A DNA stretch of 64,000 nucleotides from contig CAQUUC010000002.1 in assembly GCA_948896235.1 (NCBI GenBank), forward strand, positions 216,272-280,271, in the 5' to 3' direction. The stretch is from an uncultured Clostridia bacterium. GTDB taxonomy: Bacteria; Bacillota; Clostridia; TANB77; CAG-508. Shown piece by piece: positions 51,157-60,722 of the stretch. Under the pieces are notes generated by a model. That model ran no database searches. It was not told the origin of the DNA and saw nothing but the letters and a program-made list of their open reading frames with translations. Numbering within the stretch: position 1 is the stretch's first letter; each line of letters starts with the position of its first letter. A program made the position numbers and the translations under genes.

Positions 51157-52053
51157 TTATGCTATTCCAGAAAGTAATGTTATTGCTAATTTCCATATTA
51201 TAAATGCTCCAAATATTACTACACATCCAGCTATATATGGTACTAGTGCTTCTTTTACTTTTGCTTTATCATCTACACTTGATAGCATAAATTTAATAGC
51301 TAAATACATTCCTACTGCTACTGCCAAGAATACGCCTATACCTAATAATATGTTATATAAGGTATTTGAACCAGCTTGTAAATTACCTGCAGAAATTGTA
51401 CCTCTATCACTGTCTTTTGCAGCATTTATAAATCCTTGTGCTTCATTTAGTACTTCATCTATTGTATGAGATCCATTTGGTGTAGATGTCCCTAAAGTTC
51501 CATGTTGTTTTGATCCGCCATATTTCCATCCATTTTCTTCTTCACTATCGTATTCTGCTTGATATAAACTTTTTCTATATTCTAGTTCTAATTCTGTATA
51601 GCCTGATGGAGTTAAATTAATTTGTTGTTGAAGTAATTCTTTATAGTTAGATGCCCCTCTATTACTATTTATCCAGTTATTTACACTATTCTCAATTGTT
51701 CTTTTTTGATCTTGTGTAAGTCCAGTAGGCACTTCTGGTGCTTCTGTTCCAGAATTAAATCTAGCTATTTCCGCATCAATACGCCTATTAAGTTCTTCTC
51801 TTAATTCTTTAGTTGGTGCACTACCAGCTAAAACTTCTAGTTGATTTGTAGCTACTATATTATCTTTTATTACTTGTAAACTTTCTGCATATGTTTTCCC
51901 ACTAATTTCTGATGACTGCTGTGCATTCTCTTTTAATTTTTCAAATATCCAATCCGCATCATCTATTCCTGCTGCATAAGTAATATTTAAATTTAATAAT
52001 AGTAAAAGTGTCACTATTATGCTAATTACTATTTTCAATTTGTTTCTTTGCAT
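51157..52053 (-). CDS. Pilin-like protein 2 with long outer domain
   Basis: A 298-residue protein: signal peptide, a helical charged region of about 190 residues, then two membrane helices with the shared loop SVDDKAKVKEALVPYIAG near the C-terminus. The C-terminal part is VirB2/TrbC-like and the N-terminal extension is unknown. GGGGGG lies 8 nt before the ATG. It may be a tip or adhesive variant of the pilin; that is inference. Confidence 0.7.
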   Translation of the reverse strand: MQRNKLKIVISIIVTLLLLLNLNITYAAGIDDADWIFEKLKENAQQSSEISGKTYAESLQVIKDNIVATNQLEVLAGSAPTKELREELNRRIDAEIARFNSGTEAPEVPTGLTQDQKRTIENSVNNWINSNRGASNYKELLQQQINLTPSGYTELELEYRKSLYQAEYDSEEENGWKYGGSKQHGTLGTSTPNGSHTIDEVLNEAQGFINAAKDSDRGTISAGNLQAGSNTLYNILLGIGVFLAVAVGMYLAIKFMLSSVDDKAKVKEALVPYIAGCVVIFGAFIIWKLAITLLSGIA

Positions 52054-52076
52054 TATATAATCCCCCCATTCTCCTT

Positions 52077-52713
52077 CTACATGTTTATTCCTTTTACTAA
52101 ATCATATAATATTCCCAATATATTTGGTATAGTAAATAACATTACCGCTCCTACTAAGTATGGTATCATTGTCTCTTTATATGCTGCTTTCTCAGATGCA
52201 CTACCCATCATAAATTTTAGTCCTATTGCCATTAGTGCAACTACTGATATTACTGTCCCTACTGCTCTCATTGTACCTATTATTACATTTGCTATATTTA
52301 TAAATTGTTTGTTGTTTCCAGTTGTGTCTGTTGGTTTATAAAAATCTGGATTGTTAATTGGATCCTGAGAGTCATTTTGAAATGGTAAGTTCATTGGATT
52401 ATCTTGCCCCGTTTTATCTTTTGAGGTTAAATTTATGCTACCGTAATATTGTCCGTTTTTTTGTGATATTGTTATTGTCGCTGCGTAATGTAATTCATTT
52501 GCATCCCACTTTTCTGTAAAATTTCCTACTTTATCATATGTTTTATTTGTATGTCCATATCTTGATAATACACCATTTATTTGTCCAGACATTTGAGTTA
52601 GGCTTGGTGCCCCGAGATAATGGTATAGTTTCAGCAAAACAAGTTGTGCTAAATAACGTTATCATAATTATTAATATTATTGTTACCACTATTTTTTTCT
52701 TTAATAATTTCAT
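52077..52713 (-). CDS. Pilin-like protein 3 with outer domain, one CGG shift
   Basis: About 211 residues. The start at 52713 (AGGTGA upstream) gives a clear signal peptide ending TTCFA. CGG 52612-52614 follows ETIPLS; skipping C gives GAPSLTQMSGQ and the rest. It is the only site of the CGGG type. A small polar domain precedes two C-terminal membrane helices with the loop GSASEKAAYKETMIPYLVG, shared with the other pilins. It is first in the secretion operon, behind a good promoter. Confidence 0.85.
52612..52614 (-). other. CGG +1 shift site (CGGG) in pilin-like gene
   Basis: TCT CGG GGC is read as TCT (C) GGG GCA, giving IPLS-GAPSLTQ. The only CGGG case. Confidence 0.88.
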
Positions 52714-52745
52714 AATTTTTTCACCTATTCTACAATTTTAATATA

Positions 52746-52774
52746 ATTATACCTTATTTTTCAACATTTTTCAA
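52746..52774 (-). promoter_or_regulatory. Promoter of the type IV secretion-like operon
   Basis: Minus strand: TTGAAA (52769-52774), 17-nt spacer, TATAAT (52746-52751). Confidence 0.75.
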
Positions 52775-52865
52775 TAATTGCCTTTTATTTTTGTTTGAAT
52801 ATTAAAAACGACATATTATTGTAATGTTTGTGTAATAGATTTTCTTATCTTTTAGATTAAATTAT

Positions 52866-52915
52866 TAAATGGAAATTGGAAATTATATTAAAATATAACT
52901 TCCAATTTCCATTTG
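52866..52915 (-). terminator. Long hairpin between the Spo0E-like gene and the secretion operon
   Basis: AAATGGAAATTGGAA with TTCCAATTTCCATTT, extended by ATATAA pairing; about 20 bp in all. It separates two transcription units. Confidence 0.7.
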
Positions 52916-52921
52916 TTATTT

Positions 52922-53095
52922 TTAATTCTCATTATTAAATTTATCTTTTGTTTTTTCTGCTTGTTGCTCATTATAAAATTTTGCTATTAGTTCATCTAAT
53001 TCTACACTTAATCTATATATTTTGCTATATTCCTCGTTTTGCTCTATGCTTTTGTTTAGTTGGTCTCTTTTTTTACATATTTCATCATTTAGCAT
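52922..53095 (-). CDS. Spo0E-like sporulation phosphatase family protein
   Basis: A 57-residue two-helix protein with the SxELDxLI-type motif (YRLSVELDELI) of Spo0E-family aspartyl-phosphate phosphatases, which dephosphorylate Spo0A and delay sporulation. AAGGAG lies about 9 nt before ATG 53095; in-frame ATGs further upstream are less likely. It supports a spore-forming ancestry. The target is inferred from the family. Confidence 0.8.
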   Translation of the reverse strand: MLNDEICKKRDQLNKSIEQNEEYSKIYRLSVELDELIAKFYNEQQAEKTKDKFNNEN

Positions 53096-53223
53096 ATGCC
53101 CACTCTCCTTTTTAAGCATTTTTTCTTTTGTATATTTTAAAAATACCATATTTTTACATTATAGTCAATAAAAAAACAGTATTTTTCTCAGGAATCGTGC
53201 GACATTATGCGATTTTTAGTAAT

Positions 53224-54016
53224 TTATTTTTTGTTTTTAAGGCATTTATTTTCTTTTTTTGCTATTATTATACAAAATGTTACAAATAATAAACCTGACA
53301 AAATTCCAGAAATTCTAAAATTATATAACATTAGACTGTCGATTCTTATACTTTCTATTATTGCTCTTATAAATGAATACATTACTATATAGTAATATGT
53401 TATTTGCCCTGCATATTTTCTTTTTTTAGATATTATACTTAGTATTATAAATATTATTAGGTTGCATATTGATTCATATAAAAATGTAGGATGTACATAT
53501 TGTATTCCATTTGGTCTTTGTATTCCCATTTTCCAAGGAAGATTAGTATTTGTTCCATATGCTTCTACATTTATAAAATTTCCCCATCTTCCTATAGCCT
53601 GTCCTAATGCTAGAAATGGTACTATGTAATCTAGAAGGTCTAAAAGATTTATTTTTCTTTTTTTACAAAATAGATATGCTGTTATTGCTCCACCTATTAT
53701 TCCCCCATATATTGCAAGTCCTCCATCTTTTATATTCAATATGTCTATTATGCTTTTGTAATCTTTCAAACTAAATATAACATAATATATTCTTGCACAT
53801 ATGAATGAAACTGGTATTAATATTATACTTAAATCTAATATGTCTTCAAATTTTATTCCATATTTTCCATCTTGAATTTTGCATAATATTAGAGCTGTTC
53901 CTATGCTTGCCATGATTAAAACGGCATACCAGTATACTGGTATACCGAATTATCGTAAATGCTGTTTTGTTTATATTTAACTCCAAATTTAATAATGGAA
54001 AGGTTACTATGTTCAT
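53224..54016 (-). CDS. lgt: Prolipoprotein diacylglyceryl transferase, one CGG shift
   Basis: About 263 residues, polytopic membrane enzyme that transfers diacylglycerol from phosphatidylglycerol to the lipobox Cys. The DGGLAIYGG and GRWGNFINVEAYG motifs are the Lgt signatures. CGG 53945-53947, about 24 codons in, must be skipped: TAFTII-GIPVYWYAVLIM, the usual first membrane helix of Lgt. Start ATG 54016 with AGGAG upstream. Without the shift the enzyme would lose its N-terminus. Confidence 0.94.
53945..53947 (-). other. CGG +1 shift site (CGGT) in lgt
   Basis: ATT CGG TAT is read as ATT (C) GGT ATA, giving FTII-GIPVYWYA. Confidence 0.95.
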
Positions 54017-54036
54017 TTTTTCTCCTATTCTTTCTT

Positions 54037-55312
54037 TTACTCTCCTTTTACTATTGAAACAACCATATTATCTTCTCTAAATACTTCTTTTAGAATTTGA
54101 TTTGCATACTCTGCTGTTACTTGGTTATACTGTTCTAGATAGTCAAAGCTATTTATTCCTTTAAAATAATCAGCCAAAAACATTCTTGCGATATTAGATA
54201 CATCATTATATTCTGTTACATAGTCTCCATATATTTTTTTCTTTATTCTATTAAATGTTTCCTCGTTTAATCCACTTTCCCTATATTCTTTAATAGTTTC
54301 TTCTAACTCTTTTACTACATTTTGTGGATTTTTTGCCATTCCTGTTATTAATATATGTGCATAGTTTTTAGCAAATTCATAATCCAAATCTGGTTGTGAC
54401 ATTATATCTCCATTTTCATATAGCTTCTTATATGTTTTTGAACTTTTTCCAAGTAACATATATAGTATTATTTCTATTGCTATGTGTTTTTTTACTAAGT
54501 TTTCTTCATTTGTTACTTTATCTTTAAATCCTATTGCAAATATTGGATTTATTACATCCATTGTTACTGTTTTTTCTTTTTCTACTATTTCATCTTGCTC
54601 TTCAGGATATATTCTTCTTATTTCTCCTCCGATTTTCATTTTTTGTTATTCTATTTTTTATTTCTTGCAGTAAGTCTTCTGGTACAAAATCTCCGCATAC
54701 TACTAGTAACATATTTGATAAGTTATAAAAGGTATTGTATGAATTATATAGTATTTCTTTATCTATTTTGCTAATTGATTCTATACTTCCTGCTATATCT
54801 ATATTTATTGGATTTTGTTTGTACATTAGTTTCATTGCATTCATATATACTTGCCAGCTTGGTTCATCATCATACATATTAATTTCTTGACCTATTATTC
54901 CTTTTTCCTTTTCTACATTCTGGTCTGTAAAATATGGATTTTGTACATAGTTCATTAATTCATCTAGTGCTTCATAAAAATTGTCTGTTGCCTCAAATAA
55001 GTATGCTGTATGGTCATTTGTTGTATAGGCATTTGCTTCTACCCCTAGACTTGATAGCACATCTAAACTGTTTGTTCCATTTGACTGTTCGAATAATTTA
55101 TGTTCTAAGAAGTGTGCTACTCCATCTGGAATTTTTATTTCTTCATTATTTTTAGGCATAATAAAATGATTGTCTATAGATCCAAAATTGGTTCCAAATA
55201 TTACATATTTTTTACTTGTATCTTTTTTGGGAATTATCATTACGGTTAAACCATTTTCTAAGTTTTCTATAAAGACTTTTTCTTTTACTTTTAAGTTTTC
55301 TATAATTTGCAT
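54037..55312 (-). CDS. yfmH: M16 metallopeptidase, YfmH-like, one CGG shift
   Basis: About 424 residues of the M16 (insulinase/pitrilysin) family with the inverted zinc motif HFLEH near residue 68 and the later Glu region KEKGIIGQEI. CGG 54629-54631 breaks the frame mid-protein; skipping C gives KNEN-GGEIRRIYPEE. It pairs with the zinc-less homologue next to it, as YfmH/YfmF do. These proteins have been linked to elongation factor P modification in Firmicutes. Spacing to the partner is 23 nt. Confidence 0.9.
54629..54631 (-). other. CGG +1 shift site (CGGA) in yfmH
   Basis: AAT CGG AGG is read as AAT (C) GGA GGA, giving KNEN-GGEIRRI. Confidence 0.92.
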
Positions 55313-55335
55313 AAGTTTTTTCCTTTCTCTAATTT

Positions 55336-56608
55336 TTAGTTTCTACTTGTTAGAAAATATATTGTGTCTATATTTATTTTTTTTGCAAGCTCTGTTATTT
55401 GCTCTTTTGTAACAGCTCTTACTTTCTGTTCATATTCTTCAAATGGCACATAATTTCCTGAAAGTTCTTGACCGAAGTAATATGTTATTCCTGTATCTTG
55501 TTCATCTGGTATGAATTTTATTGTAGATATTATATTTTGTTTAGCATTTTGTAAGTCTTCATCTGTAAATTTTCCATTTTCTATGTCTTCTATTTGTTTC
55601 TTTATTATATCTAAGGCTTTTTCATAATTTTGAACTTCTATTCCACAACGTATGAATATGTTGTTCATTTGTCTTAAATAATTTGAACCGTGCCGTGTAG
55701 GCAAGACTTGCTTTTTCTCTTACATTTTGGAATAATTTAGAATTTGCTCCTCCTCCTAGTATTGTATTATACACTAGCGCTACATACTTTGAAGCTAGAT
55801 TTGTATCGTCTATTGTAAGTCCTATTACCATTTTCCCTTGTGTAATATCCATTTCTTCTTTAATTTCTCTAGCTTCTTTTTGCTTTTCTAGTAATTGTTC
55901 TTGTGATTTGTTATATTTTCTTCCATCAAGATTTTTTATTAATTCATTTTGTTCCACTATTGTTTTTGTGTTATTTATATCTATTTTTCCTGATACAAAT
56001 ATATCTATTTTACAATTTTTAATCATATCTTGATAACTTTTGTATAAGTTATTAGAATCTATTTTTTCCATATCCTCTATATATCCATATTTGTATAGAG
56101 CATATGGTTTATGTTTATACATCTCTTCTACTGTTCTTTCTAGCGCATATCTTGCTTTATCATCTTTTTTTCCTTCTATGATTTGTTTTAAATTTTCTAT
56201 TTCTTGTTTTACATATTCTTCTTTAAATTTTCCATCTTCTACTAAAGGATTAAATACTATTTCAAATAATGTATTTAGTGCTTTTTGCAAAATATCTTCT
56301 TTTTCTGGTAAAAATTCATCATTTATTGTTTCTAAATAAAATTTTATTATATGATTTTCCCCTATTTTTTCGATTCCACAATTAAATGATGCTCCATACA
56401 TTTCTTCTAGTGTAATACTTATTTCTTCACTTGTTTTCATTAATTTAGAACCTCTTCTTAAGACTGATGCTATTAATGCTTCTTTTGTAACTAAGTTTCT
56501 TGATAGTGGCATTGTTAAGAATACGCTTAATAGATTTGTTTTAAATTTGTTTGTTTCTATAGTATGAAGGTTTATTCCTTCCTTTATTTGTTGTTTTTGA
56601 TAATTCAA
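55336..56608 (-). CDS. yfmF: M16-like protein without zinc motif, YfmF-like, one CGG shift
   Basis: About 423 residues of the M16 fold lacking HxxEH, the usual inactive partner of YfmH. CGG 55688-55690 breaks the frame in the conserved KASLAYTA region; skipping C gives LAYTA-GSNYLRQMNNIFI. A neighbouring CGG triplet six bases upstream in reading direction (ACG GCA) is out of frame and harmless. The start is TTG with GGGAGG 6 nt before it. It is first in the operon. Confidence 0.9.
55688..55690 (-). other. CGG +1 shift site (CGGT) in yfmF
   Basis: GCA CGG TTC is read as GCA (C) GGT TCA, giving AYTA-GSNYLRQ. Confidence 0.94.
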
Positions 56609-56786
56609 GGTTATCCTCCCTTTCTTATTTTTCTATTATAGTTTATAGTATAATATATTTTGGTAATTTTATACAATAGTTTTTTACTATTTTGTGTTTT
56701 GTTTTTTTGTAAATTTTGTAGTGCCTGTGATAAATTATTTTTGTTGTTAGAATACTATCATAGAGCAATGGTGAGTATAGTTAGAT

Positions 56787-56930
56787 TTGTGTATTAGATT
56801 ATCTTTAGTAATTCTTTCTATTGGTATCGCAGTATCTTTAATTGCATTAGCTAATTATAGTATTTGCATACATAAAAAAGAATTGAAGTTGGACCCAACA
56901 AGACTAACTTCAATTCTAACAACACTGAGG
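56787..56930 (+). pseudogene. Second type I toxin-like peptide, start unclear or decayed
   Basis: An open frame from a TTG codes for one membrane helix (LSLVILSIGIAVSLIALANY) and a basic tail (IHKKELKLDP), the layout of small type I toxins. A clear ATG and ribosome site are missing; where the first locus has AGGGGTGATGCTTATG this one has a changed sequence. The frame stays open beyond the listed end, which I set at the end of the basic tail. It may be decayed, or translated from TTG. Confidence 0.4.
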
Positions 56931-56960
56931 AGAAAGTTTAGCTTTCTTCTCTTTCTATAT
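56874..56960 (-). ncRNA. Antisense antitoxin-like RNA (about 87 nt), homologous to the one at 25770
   Basis: Minus strand: TTTGCA, 16-nt spacer, TATAAT (56967-56972). The RNA would end at a perfect 12-bp hairpin (56879-56890 with 56906-56917) followed by six T. Length, arrangement and flank (TTTTGCCAATTTTTAT) repeat those of the first locus. A second hairpin GAGAAAG/CTTTCTTC lies within it. Confidence 0.5.
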
Positions 56961-57010
56961 ATTTATATTATAGCATATTTGTTCAAAATGCAAATACATT
57001 TTGCCAATTT

Positions 57011-57451
57011 TTATGCTAATATTTCTTTTACTACTTCATTTATTGTTCTACCATCAGCTGCAGCACCTATTTTTTGTTTTGCTGCGCTCATTACTTTTCC
57101 CATATCTTTTATTGATGTAGCATCTACTTCTTCTATTATTTGTTTTACTATTACTTGTATTTCTTCTTTTGATAGTTGTTTTGGTAGATACTCTTGTAAT
57201 ATATTTATTTCTTCGTTTACTTGTTTTATTAAATCTTCCCTACCGCTTTTTTCATAATCTCCTAATGAATCTTTTCTCTTTTTTGTTTCTTTTGCTATTA
57301 TTTCTATTATTTTATTATCTTCAAGTGTTATTCCATTATCTTTTTCTACTTGTAAGATTGCTGCTCTTACCATTTGAATCGTATTTTTTCTTGTTTCATT
57401 TTTTTCTTTCATTGAGTTTTTTAAGTCTTCTAATAATTTTTCCTTTAACAT
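57011..57451 (-). CDS. yqeY: GatB/YqeY domain protein
   Basis: A 146-residue helical protein (MLKEKLLEDLKNSMKEKNETRKNTIQMVRAAILQVEK...) of the YqeY family, which resembles the tail domain of the GatB amidotransferase and often accompanies rpsU. AAAGGA lies about 10 nt before ATG 57451. The role in tRNA-related metabolism is assumed from the family only. It is the next gene after rpsU, as in many Firmicutes. Confidence 0.9.
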   Translation of the reverse strand: MLKEKLLEDLKNSMKEKNETRKNTIQMVRAAILQVEKDNGITLEDNKIIEIIAKETKKRKDSLGDYEKSGREDLIKQVNEEINILQEYLPKQLSKEEIQVIVKQIIEEVDATSIKDMGKVMSAAKQKIGAAADGRTINEVVKEILA

Positions 57452-57569
57452 TGTCTTCGTCCTTTCTATTCTTATAATTTTATAATACATATATTAAAAT
57501 ATATATTATAAAATCAAAAAGTTGAAAATTATAGTTTTTCCAACCTCTAACTTCCAACTTCATTTTTTA

Positions 57570-57740
57570 TTAAAATTTTCTTTTTCTTGCAGCCTCTGAT
57601 TTTTTCTTTCTTTTTACACTAGGTTTTTCATAGTGTTCTCTTTTACGTACCTCTTGTAAAACTCCATTTCTTGCACATTGTCTTTTAAATCTCTTTAATG
57701 CATCTTCTATATTTCCATTATTTACTTTTACCTCTGACAT
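57570..57740 (-). CDS. rpsU: Ribosomal protein bS21
   Basis: A 56-residue basic protein ([20 protein letters not shown] ... AARKRKF) of the small ribosomal subunit, near the mRNA exit region. It is too short for many ORF lists. AAGGAGGGG lies 6 nt before the ATG. It precedes yqeY. bS21 sits near the Shine-Dalgarno helix; its presence says nothing direct about CGG decoding. Confidence 0.95.
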   Translation of the reverse strand: MSEVKVNNGNIEDALKRFKRQCARNGVLQEVRKREHYEKPSVKRKKKSEAARKRKF

Positions 57741-57878
57741 GTTATTCCCCTCCTTCCGGTGTTATACACAGTATGTAATCTTAATAAGGGTTAGCTTTAT
57801 TTTTTAGTTTGTAATTTTTTCCCTATCTTTTATACGTGTTACATTATACTCTATATTACAAGGGGTTGTCAATACTAA

Positions 57879-58826
57879 TTAGTATATTTTAAATAGTTCT
57901 CCTAAAGGTTTTGCTTCATTTATTCTTTTTATAGCTTCTGCAAATAATGGTGCCATTGATAGAACTGTTATTTTATCTATTCTTTTTTCCTCTGAAAGTG
58001 GCACTGTATTTGTTACTACTAATTCTTTTATTGGAGAATTTTTTATTCTTTCTATTGCTGGGCCTGATAGTACTCCATGTGTACATCCAGCATATATTTC
58101 ACGTGCTCCAAAGTCTTCTAGTATTCTTGCTGTTTCTATCATCGATCCTGCTGTATCTACTTCATCATCAAAAATTACAGCTTGCTTGTCCTTTACATCT
58201 CCTATTACTGTTGATGCTATGGCTCTGTCATCATTTCCTGCTCTTCTTTTATCTATTAATGCTATTGGACATCCAAAGTATTCTGAATATTTGTATGCTT
58301 TTTTTGAACTTCCTGCATCTGTTGCTACTATTACCATATCTTTTAGATTTTTTTCTTTAAAATATGCTTGTAATAGATTTTGTGCTGATAATCTATCACA
58401 ATTTATTCTAAAATATGCTTGTATTGCTGGATTGTGTAAATCACATGTGATTACTCTATCTGCTCCTGCTGCTTCTATTAGTTCAGCCATTAGTTTTGCT
58501 GTTACTGGTACACGTGGTTGATCTTTTTTATCTGATCTTGAGTATATGTAATATGGTAATACTACTGTTACTTTTCTTGCAGATGCACGTTTTACAGCAT
58601 CTATGGTTATTAATAATTCCATTACTCTTTCGTTTACTGGTGGTTCTGTTGTTTGTACAAGGTATACATCTTGTTCTCTAACTGTTTCTAGTATTTGTAC
58701 AAAGTTGTTATCATTTTTAAATTTCATTGAATTGATTTCACCCATTGGTAAATCTAAACAATCACATATTTCTTTTGTAAAATTATCAGCTGATTTGCTA
58801 CATGAAAAGATTTTAATATTTTCCAT
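57879..58826 (-). CDS. prs: Ribose-phosphate pyrophosphokinase
   Basis: A 315-residue PRPP synthetase (EC 2.7.6.1). It has the ATP-binding segment YYIYSRSDKKDQPRVPVTAK, the metal-binding CDLHNPAIQAYF and the PRPP loop VIFDDEVDTAGSM. The sequence before the ATP site is somewhat divergent from class I Prs, so a specialised form is possible. AAGGGG precedes the ATG. No CGG in frame. Confidence 0.92.
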   Translation of the reverse strand: MENIKIFSCSKSADNFTKEICDCLDLPMGEINSMKFKNDNNFVQILETVREQDVYLVQTTEPPVNERVMELLITIDAVKRASARKVTVVLPYYIYSRSDKKDQPRVPVTAKLMAELIEAAGADRVITCDLHNPAIQAYFRINCDRLSAQNLLQAYFKEKNLKDMVIVATDAGSSKKAYKYSEYFGCPIALIDKRRAGNDDRAIASTVIGDVKDKQAVIFDDEVDTAGSMIETARILEDFGAREIYAGCTHGVLSGPAIERIKNSPIKELVVTNTVPLSEEKRIDKITVLSMAPLFAEAIKRINEAKPLGELFKIY

Positions 58827-58992
58827 AACTTAAACCCCTTTTTATTATTTTAATACTTTTTTATTATAACACTTATTTTATTTTTGTATATATTTTTTTA
58901 AAATTTTTTGTTGTTTTTTGTAATAATTTGATTAGTTACAAAAATTTATTTTGTATCATTTTTTATATTAATTGATGTTATAAAGTAATAAA

Positions 58993-59021
58993 AGAAAAAG
59001 GTGTAAACTACACCTTTTTAT
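58993..59021 (-). terminator. Terminator after the WG-repeat protein
   Basis: AAAAAGGTGT pairs with ACACCTTTTT around a 5-nt loop, with T-rich flanks on both sides. Confidence 0.75.
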
Positions 59022-59027
59022 ATATTC

Positions 59028-60677
59028 TTATTGTTCTGTATAAAAAGCTTTATCTTCTATATAAGAATAGTATGTTTTTGTGTTTCCTTTTTTTACTGTA
59101 TAATAGTCTTTTTTATTGTCCCAACTAGAATCTATATCTGAAACTAATTTATTAGAATTTGCATTATAAACTCTTGCTTTAGAAGCTGTAAAATTCATAG
59201 TAACATATAGTTGTCCATTATGCATATCTAAACTTATATATCCTATATTGTCATCTGGAGAGGTATAGTCAAATACTGTTTTCAAATTTTTATCTAATAA
59301 TTTCAGAGTTTTTTTGCTATCAGAATACATTACAAAATATTTTTCATATTGATCAGTTCCTACTTTTACTGATTTAGTTTGAATAGACAAACATTCTTCT
59401 GTCACTTTGTTAAAATTTTTGTCTACTATATAATATTTTTCTGTTTCTTTAAGAATAGTATAACTATCTATATTATCTATACTTTTATATTTTTTATCAT
59501 TTAATAATGTACCATCTTTTTTATATATGTAATAGTAGTTTGAATATTTTGATTCTCTACCATAATAAAGATCTTCTAAACTATAAATTTCTGACGTTTT
59601 ATCTACTGTATTAACTAGTTTTGAATTAGCAAAAAATTCAGCTGTTCTTTCTAGCGTTACCGCATATGTGTCTGGTGTCATAAAAGAAACAGAAGTATAT
59701 TTACTAAAATCAGTTTCATTACCATTTGATAAACAAACCAGTTTTTTAAGTCCTTCTATATATACATAGTTATTCATAAATTTTGTTCTAAAGTTATGAG
59801 TTAATATTGATTCTATTTGGAATTCTTCATTACTTTTATAAATAGTCTTAAAGTCTTTTAATACTAATACTTCATCAACATTTTCATACCTACTAGTACT
59901 ATATTTTCTATAACAATGTGCTAAAACAATTGCATTTTGTTTATTATCTACGGCTTCTATATTATATAATTGGCTAAATTTTAGATATTTATCTTGTTTA
60001 TTCATATCTATTAAATATCCTATTTTATCTTCATATAAATATATATAAGCATAGTTATCCTTTTCTGCAACCGCAATGTATGTTGAGGTTGCTTGAGTTG
60101 GTAAAGTAGCAATATGCTTAAGTTCAGAATTTATAATTTCTATATTATCCCCTTTAACTAAGCATGCTATATTTTCAGTTGATTTATTAATGTCTGTATA
60201 ATCAGACCATACTTTCCCTTTGTAATCTAAAACCTCTTTTGTTCCATCCTTTTTTATTCCAACAAACATAAATGTATATTGCTTTATGGTATTATATACA
60301 TCATATCCTACTATTAGCTTACCATTTTCATTTATTATCGCATACTTATCATCTTTTTTTACTACTGTTACTTCATTATAAAATTGTCCTTCTTCTTTAA
60401 AACAAAATTCTGTTAATTGTTTTCCTTTAGAATTATAAAGTGCGTATTGTTTATCAGCATTTTTTATAAAAAAGCTATGTAATTTTTGTTCTTTATTATC
60501 TTTTAAATTTTGTGTACTACTGTTTTTCGTTAAAAGAATTATTGATGTGATTATAGCAACTAAACTTATAATTACTATTCCTAAAATTATTAACCACTTT
60601 TTTGTATTTTTTTCTTTTATTGAAGGTTCTTTATCAAAATTAGCATTTTCTATATTATCACTTTCATTATCATTCAT
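59028..60677 (-). CDS. Membrane-anchored WG-repeat-like protein, unknown function
   Basis: A 549-residue protein with a short cytosolic acidic start, one membrane helix (about 28-50) and a large outer part. Early modules such as YALYNSKGKQLTEF and YAIINENGKLIVGYD resemble WG repeats, beta hairpins found in many Firmicute surface proteins. The rest is beta-rich and Tyr/Lys/Asp-rich. Start is ATG with GGGGAAG upstream. No enzyme motif is seen. It lies between nrdG and prs but is probably unrelated to them. Confidence 0.65.
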   Translation of the reverse strand: MNDNESDNIENANFDKEPSIKEKNTKKWLIILGIVIISLVAIITSIILLTKNSSTQNLKDNKEQKLHSFFIKNADKQYALYNSKGKQLTEFCFKEEGQFYNEVTVVKKDDKYAIINENGKLIVGYDVYNTIKQYTFMFVGIKKDGTKEVLDYKGKVWSDYTDINKSTENIACLVKGDNIEIINSELKHIATLPTQATSTYIAVAEKDNYAYIYLYEDKIGYLIDMNKQDKYLKFSQLYNIEAVDNKQNAIVLAHCYRKYSTSRYENVDEVLVLKDFKTIYKSNEEFQIESILTHNFRTKFMNNYVYIEGLKKLVCLSNGNETDFSKYTSVSFMTPDTYAVTLERTAEFFANSKLVNTVDKTSEIYSLEDLYYGRESKYSNYYYIYKKDGTLLNDKKYKSIDNIDSYTILKETEKYYIVDKNFNKVTEECLSIQTKSVKVGTDQYEKYFVMYSDSKKTLKLLDKNLKTVFDYTSPDDNIGYISLDMHNGQLYVTMNFTASKARVYNANSNKLVSDIDSSWDNKKDYYTVKKGNTKTYYSYIEDKAFYTEQ

Positions 60678-60722
60678 TTAAAAATCTTCCCCTTTTATTA
60701 ATTATTAAATATAATTTACTCT

